DNA of 64,000 nucleotides from CAYWBU01 sp942491525 (GTDB lineage: Bacteria; Desulfobacterota; Desulfomonilia; UBA1062): assembly GCA_942491525.1 (NCBI GenBank), contig CALOBW010000044.1, positions 1 through 64,000 on the forward strand, read 5' to 3'. Both the position numbers and the translations under genes were made by a program. Shown here piece by piece: positions 17,836 through 24,866 of the stretch. The stretch's first letter is position 1. Each line of letters opens with the position of its first letter. Under the pieces are notes generated by a model. It was not told the origin of the DNA and did not search any database. It saw only the letters and a program-made list of their open reading frames with translations.

Positions 17836-19374
17836 ATGAAAGGATACTACCCAAAAGAGGCCCAGGCGATCGTGATCGGCGCGGGCAACGGCGGGCTGGT
17901 GGCCGCCCTGCGGCTGGCCAGCGAAGGCGTGCAGGTCCTGCTGCTGGAGCAGCACAACCTGCCGGGCGGTTATGCCACCAGTTTCATGCGCGGACGCTTC
18001 GAGTTTGAGGCCTCCCTGCATGAGCTCTGCGATGTGGGCTCAGTTGAAGAGCCGGGCGAGATCCGCAAGATCCTGAACGAGGAGTGCGGCTGCAAGATCG
18101 ACTTTGTGGGCGCACCGGACGCATACCGCGCCATCATGACCGACACGGGCGTGGACGTGCGCATCCCCTTCGGCTTCGACGAGATTGTCGAGGCTATCGA
18201 GCGCGAGGTGCCCGGCAGTGCTAAGTCGGTCAGACGCTACCTGGACCTCTGCCAGCAGATCATGGATGCGGTCGGCTATCTGGCCGAGACCAAGGGCAAC
18301 CCGGACAAGTTGGTCCTGATGCGCAAGTACCGGCCCTTCCTGCGGACATCGGGCTATACGGCCAAGGAGGTCATGCAGCAGTGCGGCATGCCCAAAGCGG
18401 CCATCGACCTGCTCAACCCCTACTTCTGCTACATGGGCCCCACCACCAGCCGCATGTCATCCCTGACCATGTGCGCCATGCTGCAGCGCTACTTCACCCG
18501 CGGGGCCTACATCCCGCGCGGCACCTCGCACGCCATGAGCCAGGCCATTGTCAGCCGCATCCAGGAGCTGGGCGGCCGCATCGAGCTCAACTCAAAAGTT
18601 GAGAAGATCCTGACCGAAAACGGCCGGGTCAGGGGCGTACGGCTGGCCGGCGGTGAAGAGATCGCCAGCCGCCATGTCATCTCCAACGCCTCGGCTGTAC
18701 ACGTCTACAGCGACATGATCGACGAGCCGGTGCCGGAGGAGGCCCTGCAGTTCATCCAGGGGCGCAAGCGCGGCGTGAGCGGCTTCGTGGTCTACCTCGG
18801 CCTGGATGCCACCCCCGAGGAGCTGGGCATCAGCGACTACAACTACTTCATCGGCCACAACATGGACACCGACTACCTCGAAGAGGGCTACACCAGCCTG
18901 ACGGACGCGCGCCTGATCGCCGGCATCTGCCCCAATATCATCACCCCGGACTGCTCGCCCGAGGGCACCACCATCCTGACCATCACGGCCCTGGTCGACC
19001 CCGAGCCCTGGATGGATCTCGACCCGTGGGAGTACCACGCTGCCCGTGAAAAGCTGGCCGAAGCTGCCATAAAATTCTTTGACCAAGCTGCTGGCGCCTG
19101 CGTAGCCGACCATATTGAAGAGATCGAGATCTCGACCCCGGTCACCTACAATCACTATACCGGCGTCTTCGAGGGCCGCATCTACGGCTTTGAGCCCGGC
19201 ACCAGCGACTCCTTCCTGGCGCGCCTGATGAGCGCCCAGGATGAGAAGTACATCCAGGGCCTGGAGCTCTGCGGCGGCTTTGCCGTGCGCGGCCACGGCT
19301 ACAACGCGGCCATGGCCTCGGGCAACCTGACGGCACTCTACACCCTCAAGGCCATGGAAGGGAGCAACCAATGA
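17836..19374 (+). CDS. FAD-dependent oxidoreductase of the phytoene-desaturase/carotenoid-isomerase type
   Basis: 512 aa. N-terminal dinucleotide fold AIVIGAGNGGLVAALRLASEG, the following LLLEQHNLPGGYATSF, and a C-terminal FAD motif (GLELCGGFAVRGHGYNAAMASG) as in CrtI and prolycopene isomerases. GAGGAGG precedes the ATG. The next gene, a ferredoxin-type reductase, overlaps by 4 bp and could supply electrons. Without other carotenoid genes nearby the substrate is unknown; members of this superfamily also act on saturated lipids and isoprenoids. Confidence 0.82.
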   Translation: MKGYYPKEAQAIVIGAGNGGLVAALRLASEGVQVLLLEQHNLPGGYATSFMRGRFEFEASLHELCDVGSVEEPGEIRKILNEECGCKIDFVGAPDAYRAIMTDTGVDVRIPFGFDEIVEAIEREVPGSAKSVRRYLDLCQQIMDAVGYLAETKGNPDKLVLMRKYRPFLRTSGYTAKEVMQQCGMPKAAIDLLNPYFCYMGPTTSRMSSLTMCAMLQRYFTRGAYIPRGTSHAMSQAIVSRIQELGGRIELNSKVEKILTENGRVRGVRLAGGEEIASRHVISNASAVHVYSDMIDEPVPEEALQFIQGRKRGVSGFVVYLGLDATPEELGISDYNYFIGHNMDTDYLEEGYTSLTDARLIAGICPNIITPDCSPEGTTILTITALVDPEPWMDLDPWEYHAAREKLAEAAIKFFDQAAGACVADHIEEIEISTPVTYNHYTGVFEGRIYGFEPGTSDSFLARLMSAQDEKYIQGLELCGGFAVRGHGYNAAMASGNLTALYTLKAMEGSNQ

Positions 19375-20555
19375 AAGTAAGAGGATTTATCAAGGATTTA
19401 AAGACATTCAAGGCTATCACCGCCAACCGCGTGGCGCGCATGCAGGCCGCGCCGGCCGTGCCGGTCAAAAACGACCGCATCCGCGACCTGGCTTCAGCCC
19501 TGCATCCCGAGCGGCTCTACCTGATTGTGGACGAGGTGCGCCAGGAGACGCCCTCCACCAGAACCTTCCGTCTCAAGCCGGCTGATGAGAAAGCGCTGCC
19601 GCCCTTCAGGGCCGGCCAGTACATCAGCATCAAGGCTGAGATCGACGGCTGCCCCATCACCCGGCCCTACTCTATCTCATCGACTCCCAACCCGGACTAC
19701 TATGAGATCAGCATCCGCATCAAAGAGGGCGGCCTCTTCTCAACTTACGCCTGGGAGAAGTGGCAGCCGGGCCAGTTTGTGGAGGCCTCGGGACCCCACG
19801 GCCTCTTCCACTATGAGCGCCTGCGCGACACGCAGGAGATCGTGGCCCTGGCCGGCGGCAGCGGCATCACGCCCTTCAAGTCGATGCTGGGCGACATCGC
19901 CTCCGGACGCATCGACGCGCGCATGACCCTGCTCTACGGCAGCCGTAATGCCGCTGATATCGTCTTCTATGATGAGCTCAGCGCGCTTGAAAAGCAGGCT
20001 CCCGAAAAAATCAGAATCGTGCATGTGCTCAGCGAAGCGACCAACGAGTGGCAGGGCGAAAGGGGCTTCCTGGACGCCGCCTGCATCCGCCGCAACGTTG
20101 AAAATCCGCAGGATAAGACCTTCTTCATCTGCGGCCCCCAGGTCATGTACAACTTCCTGGACGGGGTGCTGGACGAGCTGCAGATCAAGCGCGTGCGCCG
20201 CGAGGTCTTCGGCGAAGCCCTCGACATCACCAGCCAGCCCGGCTACCCGGACGCGCCGGCAGACAGGGTCCAGATCCATGTCATGGCCGGCGAACAATCG
20301 ATGGTCATCGAGGCATGCACCAAAGAGTCGGTGCTAGTGGCCCTGGAGCGCGCCGGCATCGCCCACGACTCCCAGTGCCGCAGCGGCGAGTGCGCCTTCT
20401 GCCGCTCGCAGCTCTTGGCCGGCGAAATCTTCGTCAACCCCGAGAACGACGGCCGGCGCCTGGCCGACAAATATTCCGGCTACTTCCACCCCTGCTCATC
20501 CTATCCACTCTCCGACCTGGAGATGCGCGTGCCGATTCCCAGGCCGGAAGATTAA
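19371..20555 (+). CDS. NAD(P)H oxidoreductase with FAD and C-terminal 2Fe-2S ferredoxin domain
   Basis: 394 aa. Ferredoxin-reductase-like FAD domain (RPYSISSTPN at about 100-109), NAD(P)-binding domain (ALAGGSGITPFKSML) and a plant-type [2Fe-2S] domain (CRSGECAFCRSQLL, with the fourth Cys in FHPCSSYP). This is the layout of electron-transfer reductases such as those serving hybrid-cluster protein and oxygenases. An N-terminal extension of about 40 residues has no recognised domain. Coupled to the preceding flavoprotein by an ATGA overlap, so the two probably form one redox system. Confidence 0.88.
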   Translation: MKVRGFIKDLKTFKAITANRVARMQAAPAVPVKNDRIRDLASALHPERLYLIVDEVRQETPSTRTFRLKPADEKALPPFRAGQYISIKAEIDGCPITRPYSISSTPNPDYYEISIRIKEGGLFSTYAWEKWQPGQFVEASGPHGLFHYERLRDTQEIVALAGGSGITPFKSMLGDIASGRIDARMTLLYGSRNAADIVFYDELSALEKQAPEKIRIVHVLSEATNEWQGERGFLDAACIRRNVENPQDKTFFICGPQVMYNFLDGVLDELQIKRVRREVFGEALDITSQPGYPDAPADRVQIHVMAGEQSMVIEACTKESVLVALERAGIAHDSQCRSGECAFCRSQLLAGEIFVNPENDGRRLADKYSGYFHPCSSYPLSDLEMRVPIPRPED

Positions 20556-20562
20556 TTAATAT

Positions 20563-20587
20563 GGGGACAGAATTAAATTCTGTCCCC
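20563..20587. repeat. 25-bp perfect palindrome (REP-like)
   Basis: GGGGACAGAATT, A, and its exact reverse complement. The GGGGACAGAAT motif is common in scattered palindromes associated with REP-type (Y1, TnpA-REP) transposases. It lies between convergent genes and overlaps the last five codons and stop codon of the GNAT gene; it may double as a terminator. Confidence 0.7.
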
Positions 20588-21445
20588 CAGTCTAATTAGT
20601 TTGGAGCGCAGCCAGTTGCCGCAGGCGCGCTGCACCAAAGTCCAGGGCAGCACCAGGCATGAGAGGCCGTGCAGCTTGACATAGACGTCACTGCCGCCAT
20701 GGCCCACGAAACCCAGCCGTTCATAGACCGGCCGCCCCAGTTTGGTGGCCTGCAGGGTGGCGTAGCGGCAGCCGTTTTGTTTGCCGTAGCTCATGGCGTG
20801 GCTGGTCAGAGCCCCGCCGAAACCGCGGCCGCGCGCCTCGGGCGCCGTGGTGATGTTGTAGATCCCGGCCACCTCGCTATCCAGCATGACGCTGGCCGTG
20901 GCCACCGGGCGTTCATTATAGTAGCCCACATAGTGGCGGACCGGCAGGGACTGGTCCAGAAACTGACCGTAGCGCTGGTTGAGGGTGGCCTCCTCAACCC
21001 CGTCGCTCAGGCCGAAGCAGATCGTGTAGAGCCGCAGCCAGTCGCGGAAAGCCTTCATCTCCCGGACATCACGGATATTGAGACCCTCGGGCAGCTCGGG
21101 CTGCAAGCCCTGCATGTCGCAGCTCATGACCGTGTAGCGGTCCACCAGCATGAAGCCCCGGCGTTTGAGCTGCGCGCCCAGATCGGCCGGCTCGGGGCTG
21201 GGGCCCGTGGCCCACATCACCGGCAGGCCGGCCTCCCTGAAGCGCTCAACCACGCCATCGATAGCCGAGACATCCATATTGGTCTTGTAGACGTTGTTGG
21301 TGATCATGGAGACGCCGTTGATTGGCGCCAGCGAGATGATCTTATCCCGGTCCTCTTCAAAAACAGTGTCGCTGGCCGGCGAAAAGAGCCGCAGATAGGC
21401 AAAGGCATTCTCTTCACTGGCCTGCACAAGGGCCTGACTGTCCAT
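20573..21445 (-). CDS. GNAT-family N-acetyltransferase
   Basis: 290 aa. An N-terminal domain of about 120 residues of the kind seen in tandem GNAT proteins precedes a typical GNAT domain (about 125-260) with the acetyl-CoA loop APEARGRGFGGALT and the following LQATKLGRPVYERLGF. The substrate is unknown. AGGAGG precedes the ATG. The C-terminal residues LGDRI come from the GGGGACAG palindrome, so the gene end has probably been reshaped by a repeat insertion. The promoter region contains a TetR-like dyad. Confidence 0.82.
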   Translation of the reverse strand: MDSQALVQASEENAFAYLRLFSPASDTVFEEDRDKIISLAPINGVSMITNNVYKTNMDVSAIDGVVERFREAGLPVMWATGPSPEPADLGAQLKRRGFMLVDRYTVMSCDMQGLQPELPEGLNIRDVREMKAFRDWLRLYTICFGLSDGVEEATLNQRYGQFLDQSLPVRHYVGYYNERPVATASVMLDSEVAGIYNITTAPEARGRGFGGALTSHAMSYGKQNGCRYATLQATKLGRPVYERLGFVGHGGSDVYVKLHGLSCLVLPWTLVQRACGNWLRSKLIRLGDRI

Positions 21446-21476
21446 TGTGACCTCCTAAGCATTGAATTCAATTAAA

Positions 21477-21521
21477 GAGTGATTACTCACTCACTATAGC
21501 GGAGATTGTGTTTGGGGGCAA
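21477..21521 (-). promoter_or_regulatory. Promoter and TetR-like operator of the GNAT gene
   Basis: On the minus strand TTGCCC (21516-21521), 17 bp, TATAGT (21493-21498). The dyad GAGTGA-TTAC-TCACTC (21477-21492) sits at the start of transcription and resembles operators of TetR-family repressors. No TetR gene is adjacent. Confidence 0.5.
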
Positions 21522-21614
21522 GGGAATCGGGGATTATTGGTGTAATTGATGGTTAGTTGTGAACAAACTCATAACAGGCAAAAACAAGACCTACCCCTAG
21601 CCTCAGCGAGAAAT

Positions 21615-21676
21615 GTCATTGCGAGGAGCCTGCGACGAAGCAATCTAGTAGATTGCCGCGCTTCGCTCGCAATGAC
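21615..21676. repeat. Palindromic repeat of the GTCATTGCGAGGAGC family
   Basis: Left arm GTCATTGCGAGGAGC...GAAGCAATCT, right arm AGATTGCCGCGCTTCGC...GCAATGAC. This palindrome is scattered through many bacterial genomes and probably is a non-autonomous mobile element. Confidence 0.75.
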
Positions 21677-21740
21677 AGCGCGTTTTTGATTTTTATAACT
21701 GTAGATAATGGCTAGTTATATTGAGCTTGGCTTGATCTAA

Positions 21741-21819
21741 TGTAGGTCGGGATGAGCCTGCGAAACCCGACAGGGGCCTTGAATGATTGTCGGATATCGT
21801 ACCTCTATCCGACCTACCT
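21741..21819. repeat. Palindromic repeat of the GTAGGTCGG family
   Basis: GTAGGTCGGGATGAGCCTGC...AACCCGACA on the left; TGTCGGATATCG...CTATCCGACCTAC on the right. It is a second widespread repeat type, here about 65 bp from the previous one. Confidence 0.7.
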
Positions 21820-21919
21820 GGCTCCCGTACATATTTGTATAACTCCAAATTGCTTCGAGTCATAGTGCATCTAACTGCTACATACATTCACTTCCATCAA
21901 CACACCACCACAAACCCAT

Positions 21920-21951
21920 TCGTAAACCCACCATTCAAACAAGGTTGACAA
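21920..21951. promoter_or_regulatory. BirA operator of the biotin operon
   Basis: TCGTAAACC, 14 bp, GGTTGACAA. This fits the proteobacterial BirA site TTGTAAACC-N14/15-GGTTTACAA with two mismatches. The right half-site contains the -35 box, so BirA binding would block RNA polymerase. A birA gene lies at 11130-12107. Confidence 0.75.
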
Positions 21952-21973
21952 TCCCCACCCCCATCTGATTAAT
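21945..21973 (+). promoter_or_regulatory. Biotin operon promoter, leaderless
   Basis: TTGACA (21945-21950), 17 bp, ATTAAT (21968-21973). The bioB ATG lies 7 bases after the -10 box, and no Shine-Dalgarno sequence is present, so the mRNA should begin at or next to the ATG. Confidence 0.6.
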
Positions 21974-21980
21974 TGCCCCC

Positions 21981-22952
21981 ATGCACATTAATGAACTGCA
22001 CGATTTAACGGAGGAGATCATTGCCCGCGGGCAGTGCACACTGAAGCATGAGGACGCCCTCAAACTGCTGAACCATGAAACCGAGGACCTGATGTCCGCG
22101 GCCAGCCGCATCCGGCGCCAGGTAAAAGGCCAGACCGGTTTTGCCTGCGCCATCATCAACGCCAAGTCAGGCCGCTGCGCCCAGGACTGCGCCTTCTGCG
22201 CCCAGTCAGCGCACCACGATACAGGGGTTGAGGTCTACGCCCTGCTGGATGAGGAGACAATCCTCAAACGCGCTCATCTGATGCAGCGTGCCGGGGCCAG
22301 CCGCTTCTCCATGGTCACCAGCGGCACCGAACTCAACGATAGCGAGATCGAATCGGTCTGCCAAACAACCGCACGCATCCTCAGGGAGACAGGTTTAAGC
22401 GTCTGCGGCTCACTGGGCATGCTGACAGAAGAGAAGGCCGAGCGCCTGGCCCAAAGCGGCATGCGCCGCTACCACCACAACCTCGAGACGCCGCGCAGCC
22501 ACTTCAATCAGATCTGCACCACCCACGCCTATGATGATGACATCGCGACCATCCGAATCGCCCATGCGGCCGGCATGGACTGCTGCTGCGGCTGCATCTT
22601 CGGCCTGGGCGAGAGCTGGGAGCAGCGCATCGAGCTGGCCATCGAGCTGCGGGAACTGCCGGTGGACTGCCTGCCGCTCAACTTTTTAAACCCGGTCAAG
22701 GGCACGCCCATGCAGGACAAGGCCCTGCTGAGCCCCATGGAGGCCCTCAGATGCGTGGCCCTCTTACGCATTTTATGCCCAGACAAGGACATCACCATCT
22801 GCGGCGGCCGCGAAGTAACATTGAAAGATTTCCAGGCCGGCCTGATCACGGCCGGGGCCAACGCCCTCATGATCGGCAACTATCTGACCACCTCGGGCCG
22901 GGATGCGGCCATGGACATAGAGCTACTTGGAGAGGCTGGCATCGAACTATGA
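21981..22952 (+). CDS. bioB: Biotin synthase, radical SAM
   Basis: 323 aa. Inserts sulfur into dethiobiotin to give biotin. The radical-SAM motif is CxxxCxxC (Cys66, Cys70, Cys73, in RCAQDCAFCAQS), followed by the BioB landmarks YHHNLETP and NFLNPVKGTP. First gene of a nine-gene operon with ATGA or similar overlaps between most members. The start codon agrees with the family length and lies directly after the promoter, which implies leaderless translation. Confidence 0.95.
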   Translation: MHINELHDLTEEIIARGQCTLKHEDALKLLNHETEDLMSAASRIRRQVKGQTGFACAIINAKSGRCAQDCAFCAQSAHHDTGVEVYALLDEETILKRAHLMQRAGASRFSMVTSGTELNDSEIESVCQTTARILRETGLSVCGSLGMLTEEKAERLAQSGMRRYHHNLETPRSHFNQICTTHAYDDDIATIRIAHAAGMDCCCGCIFGLGESWEQRIELAIELRELPVDCLPLNFLNPVKGTPMQDKALLSPMEALRCVALLRILCPDKDITICGGREVTLKDFQAGLITAGANALMIGNYLTTSGRDAAMDIELLGEAGIEL

Positions 22953-23227
22953 CAATCAGCGGCGAGATCAGCTTTGACCCGGCGGACAGGATCTATGCCG
23001 AGCACTTTCCGGGCAGACCGGTGGTGCCGGGCAGCCTGATCATGCAGGGCTTCATCAACCTGGCGCGCGAGGCCGGCTTCAGCCCGCGCGCACTCAGACG
23101 CTGGCGTTTTGTGCGCTTCGTTGAGCCGGGCAGCTACCGCTACCTGATCGAGGCCAGCGAGAATAGGCTGAGCTGCCAGCTGCTGGCTGAGGATGAGGTG
23201 CTGACGACGGGAGTGATACGCCTATGA
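22949..23227 (+). CDS. Small hotdog-fold, FabZ-like protein with His but Gln in place of the catalytic Glu
   Basis: 92 aa, shorter than FabZ (about 145). The FabZ signature HFPGRPVVPGSLIMQ is present: His19 matches the catalytic His, but the position of the catalytic Glu, 14 residues later, is Gln33. Coupled to bioB by an ATGA overlap and to the ketoreductase by another. Inference: one half of a heterodimeric 3-hydroxyacyl-ACP dehydratase of pimeloyl-chain synthesis, with the Glu supplied by the hotdog protein at 25988-26368. FabZ active sites are known to combine His of one subunit with Glu of the other. It could also be a non-catalytic or altered-function hotdog protein. Confidence 0.75.
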   Translation: MTISGEISFDPADRIYAEHFPGRPVVPGSLIMQGFINLAREAGFSPRALRRWRFVRFVEPGSYRYLIEASENRLSCQLLAEDEVLTTGVIRL

Positions 23228-23889
23228 AGTTCAGCGGTAAAGTTGCCCTCATAACCGGCGGCAGCTGCGAGATCGCCCGGCAGCTGGCGCCGCGTCTGGC
23301 AGCCTGCGGCATAGAGCCCATTCTGGCCAGCCGCGAGACCGGCTTTGATCTGGCCGAGCCAGCCAGCATCCAAGAATTGATCGGCTCACTGACACGCCTC
23401 GACTACCTGATCGACCTGGCCCACGGCGACTATCAGAGCCTCATGGCATCCGCCGACATGGATCAGGTGCGCAGCTACATGGATGCCAACATCAGCGGCC
23501 GCCTGCTGCTGATCAGAGAGGCCAGCCGGTTGATGCTCAAAAACCGTTTCGGCCGCATGCTGCACCTCTCATCCACGGCCGCGGCCCTGCCCAATGCCGG
23601 CCAGGGCTTCTACAGCGCCAGCAAGCTGGCATCCGAGGCGGCCTACCGCAGTGTCGGCATCGAGCTGGGCGGGCGCGGCATCACAACTGTCTCTCTGCGC
23701 GCCGGCTACATCGAGACCGGCCGGGCCATGGACTATCTCACCGAGGAGCTCAAGAGACGCATCCCGACCGGCAAAATTTTGAGCGTGGATGAGATTTGCG
23801 AGTGCTGCCTCTTCCTGATCTCGGATGCGGCCCTTAATATTAACTCCACTGCAATCACTTTTGACGGCGGCCTGAGCGCCACCAAATAG
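23224..23889 (+). CDS. FabG-like 3-oxoacyl-ACP reductase (SDR) of the biotin operon
   Basis: 221 aa, somewhat shorter than FabG (about 245). Nucleotide loop TGGSCEIA at residues 11-18; catalytic Ser116/117, Tyr130 and Lys134 (SSTAA..., YSASK), all intact. Near the C-terminus LFLISDAALNINSTAITFDGG matches the FabG tetramer region. The operon context points to reduction of the beta-keto group during assembly of the pimeloyl chain on the operon's own ACP. ATGA overlap with the hotdog gene. Confidence 0.85.
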   Translation: MKFSGKVALITGGSCEIARQLAPRLAACGIEPILASRETGFDLAEPASIQELIGSLTRLDYLIDLAHGDYQSLMASADMDQVRSYMDANISGRLLLIREASRLMLKNRFGRMLHLSSTAAALPNAGQGFYSASKLASEAAYRSVGIELGGRGITTVSLRAGYIETGRAMDYLTEELKRRIPTGKILSVDEICECCLFLISDAALNINSTAITFDGGLSATK

Positions 23890-23898
23890 GGAGGAATC

Positions 23899-24237
23899 AT
23901 GGGACTGTTTAACAGAATTCAAAATTCAATCGCTGAAATTCTGGACCTGGAGCCCGAAGAGGTCCAGCCCCAGAGCTACATGGTGCGCGACCTGGGCGCC
24001 GACTCCATCGACCTGCTGGAGGTCTCGGTTAATTTAAGCAGCGACTTCAACATCCAGGTGCACGATGATGAGATCTTTTTAAGCTCGCTGCGCCTGCACA
24101 TCAAAAAGGGCGACGACCTGGCTCAAGCCTACCCGGCCCTCAGCCAGGAGCGCATCAACGAGATCCTGGGCGATCTGGAGGGCGGACCGACCCTCAAGGT
24201 CTGCGACCTGATCAGCTACATGGAGCACTACACTTGA
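23899..24237 (+). CDS. Dedicated acyl carrier protein
   Basis: 112 aa, longer than the standard ACP (about 78). The phosphopantetheine site is Ser36 in LGADSIDLLE. The N-terminal half is ACP-like, and the second half carries an insertion of about 30 residues (around residues 55-95) before the last helix. GGAGG precedes the ATG. Being inside the biotin operon, between ketoreductase and nitroreductase genes, it probably carries the growing pimeloyl chain so that the housekeeping ACP pool is not used. BioF could then take pimeloyl-ACP from it. Confidence 0.88.
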   Translation: MGLFNRIQNSIAEILDLEPEEVQPQSYMVRDLGADSIDLLEVSVNLSSDFNIQVHDDEIFLSSLRLHIKKGDDLAQAYPALSQERINEILGDLEGGPTLKVCDLISYMEHYT

Positions 24238-24863
24238 ACTTCAATGAGATCCTGAATGCCAGACGCTCGATCCGCAAATACACAGATGCTGTTCCAGATG
24301 ACAGGCTGATCCGCGAACTGATCGAAGCCGCCACTTTAGCGCCCTCGCCCTCCAACTCCCAGCCGGTGCGCTTCGTGCAGCTCAAATCAGCTGCGGTGCG
24401 CGAGCAGCTCAGAACGGCCATCGATGAGGGCCGCGCAAAACTGCTCAGCCAGATCGCCACCAAGGCCGCGCCGAAAAAGAGCCGCAACCTGATCAACGTC
24501 TACTACCGCTTCTCAACCTTCGCCCTAAATGCGCCGGTGCTGCTGGCCGTGGGCGCGGTCAAGGAGAGCGGCACCTTCTCAGCCCGGCTGGAAGCCGCCA
24601 GGCTGCTGGAGAACGAAGAACAGCGCCACCAGACCCTGGACATCAGCATGGGCGTCTGCCTTCAAAATATGAGCCTCAAGGCCACCCAACTTGGCTTAGG
24701 AAGCTGCATCATGAGCGCGCCCCTGATCTTCGTATCCAACATCAACGAGGTCATCGGCTGCCCGGACCTGCGCATCGGCTGCCTGCTGACCCTCGGCTAC
24801 CCGGCCGAGGAGCCGGGCCAGCTGCAGCGCCTCAGCCCGGAGGATGTCTTCAGGACCGTCTAG
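24234..24863 (+). CDS. Nitroreductase-family flavoprotein in the biotin operon
   Basis: 209 aa. FMN-binding nitroreductase fold: NARRSIRKYTD at residues 8-18, LAPSPSNSQPVRFV about residue 35-48, and a C-terminal GCLLTLGYPAEEP. The start is TTG, overlapping the ACP stop (TTGA). The reaction is not known. Since the operon has condensing, ketoreducing and dehydrating functions but no FabI/FabK/FabL, this FMN enzyme may be the enoyl-ACP reductase; that is inference. A role in supplying electrons to BioB is an alternative. Confidence 0.82.
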   Translation: MNFNEILNARRSIRKYTDAVPDDRLIRELIEAATLAPSPSNSQPVRFVQLKSAAVREQLRTAIDEGRAKLLSQIATKAAPKKSRNLINVYYRFSTFALNAPVLLAVGAVKESGTFSARLEAARLLENEEQRHQTLDISMGVCLQNMSLKATQLGLGSCIMSAPLIFVSNINEVIGCPDLRIGCLLTLGYPAEEPGQLQRLSPEDVFRTV

Positions 24864-24866
24864 CCT

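Larger units (their letters stand above)
21446..21980. other. Repeat-rich intergenic region
   Basis: About 535 bp with no gene that I can support. From left to right it holds the GNAT promoter and operator, an AT-rich stretch, two long imperfect palindromes of widespread repeat families, and the BirA-regulated biotin promoter. Neither palindrome is flanked by a transposase gene. Confidence 0.7.
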
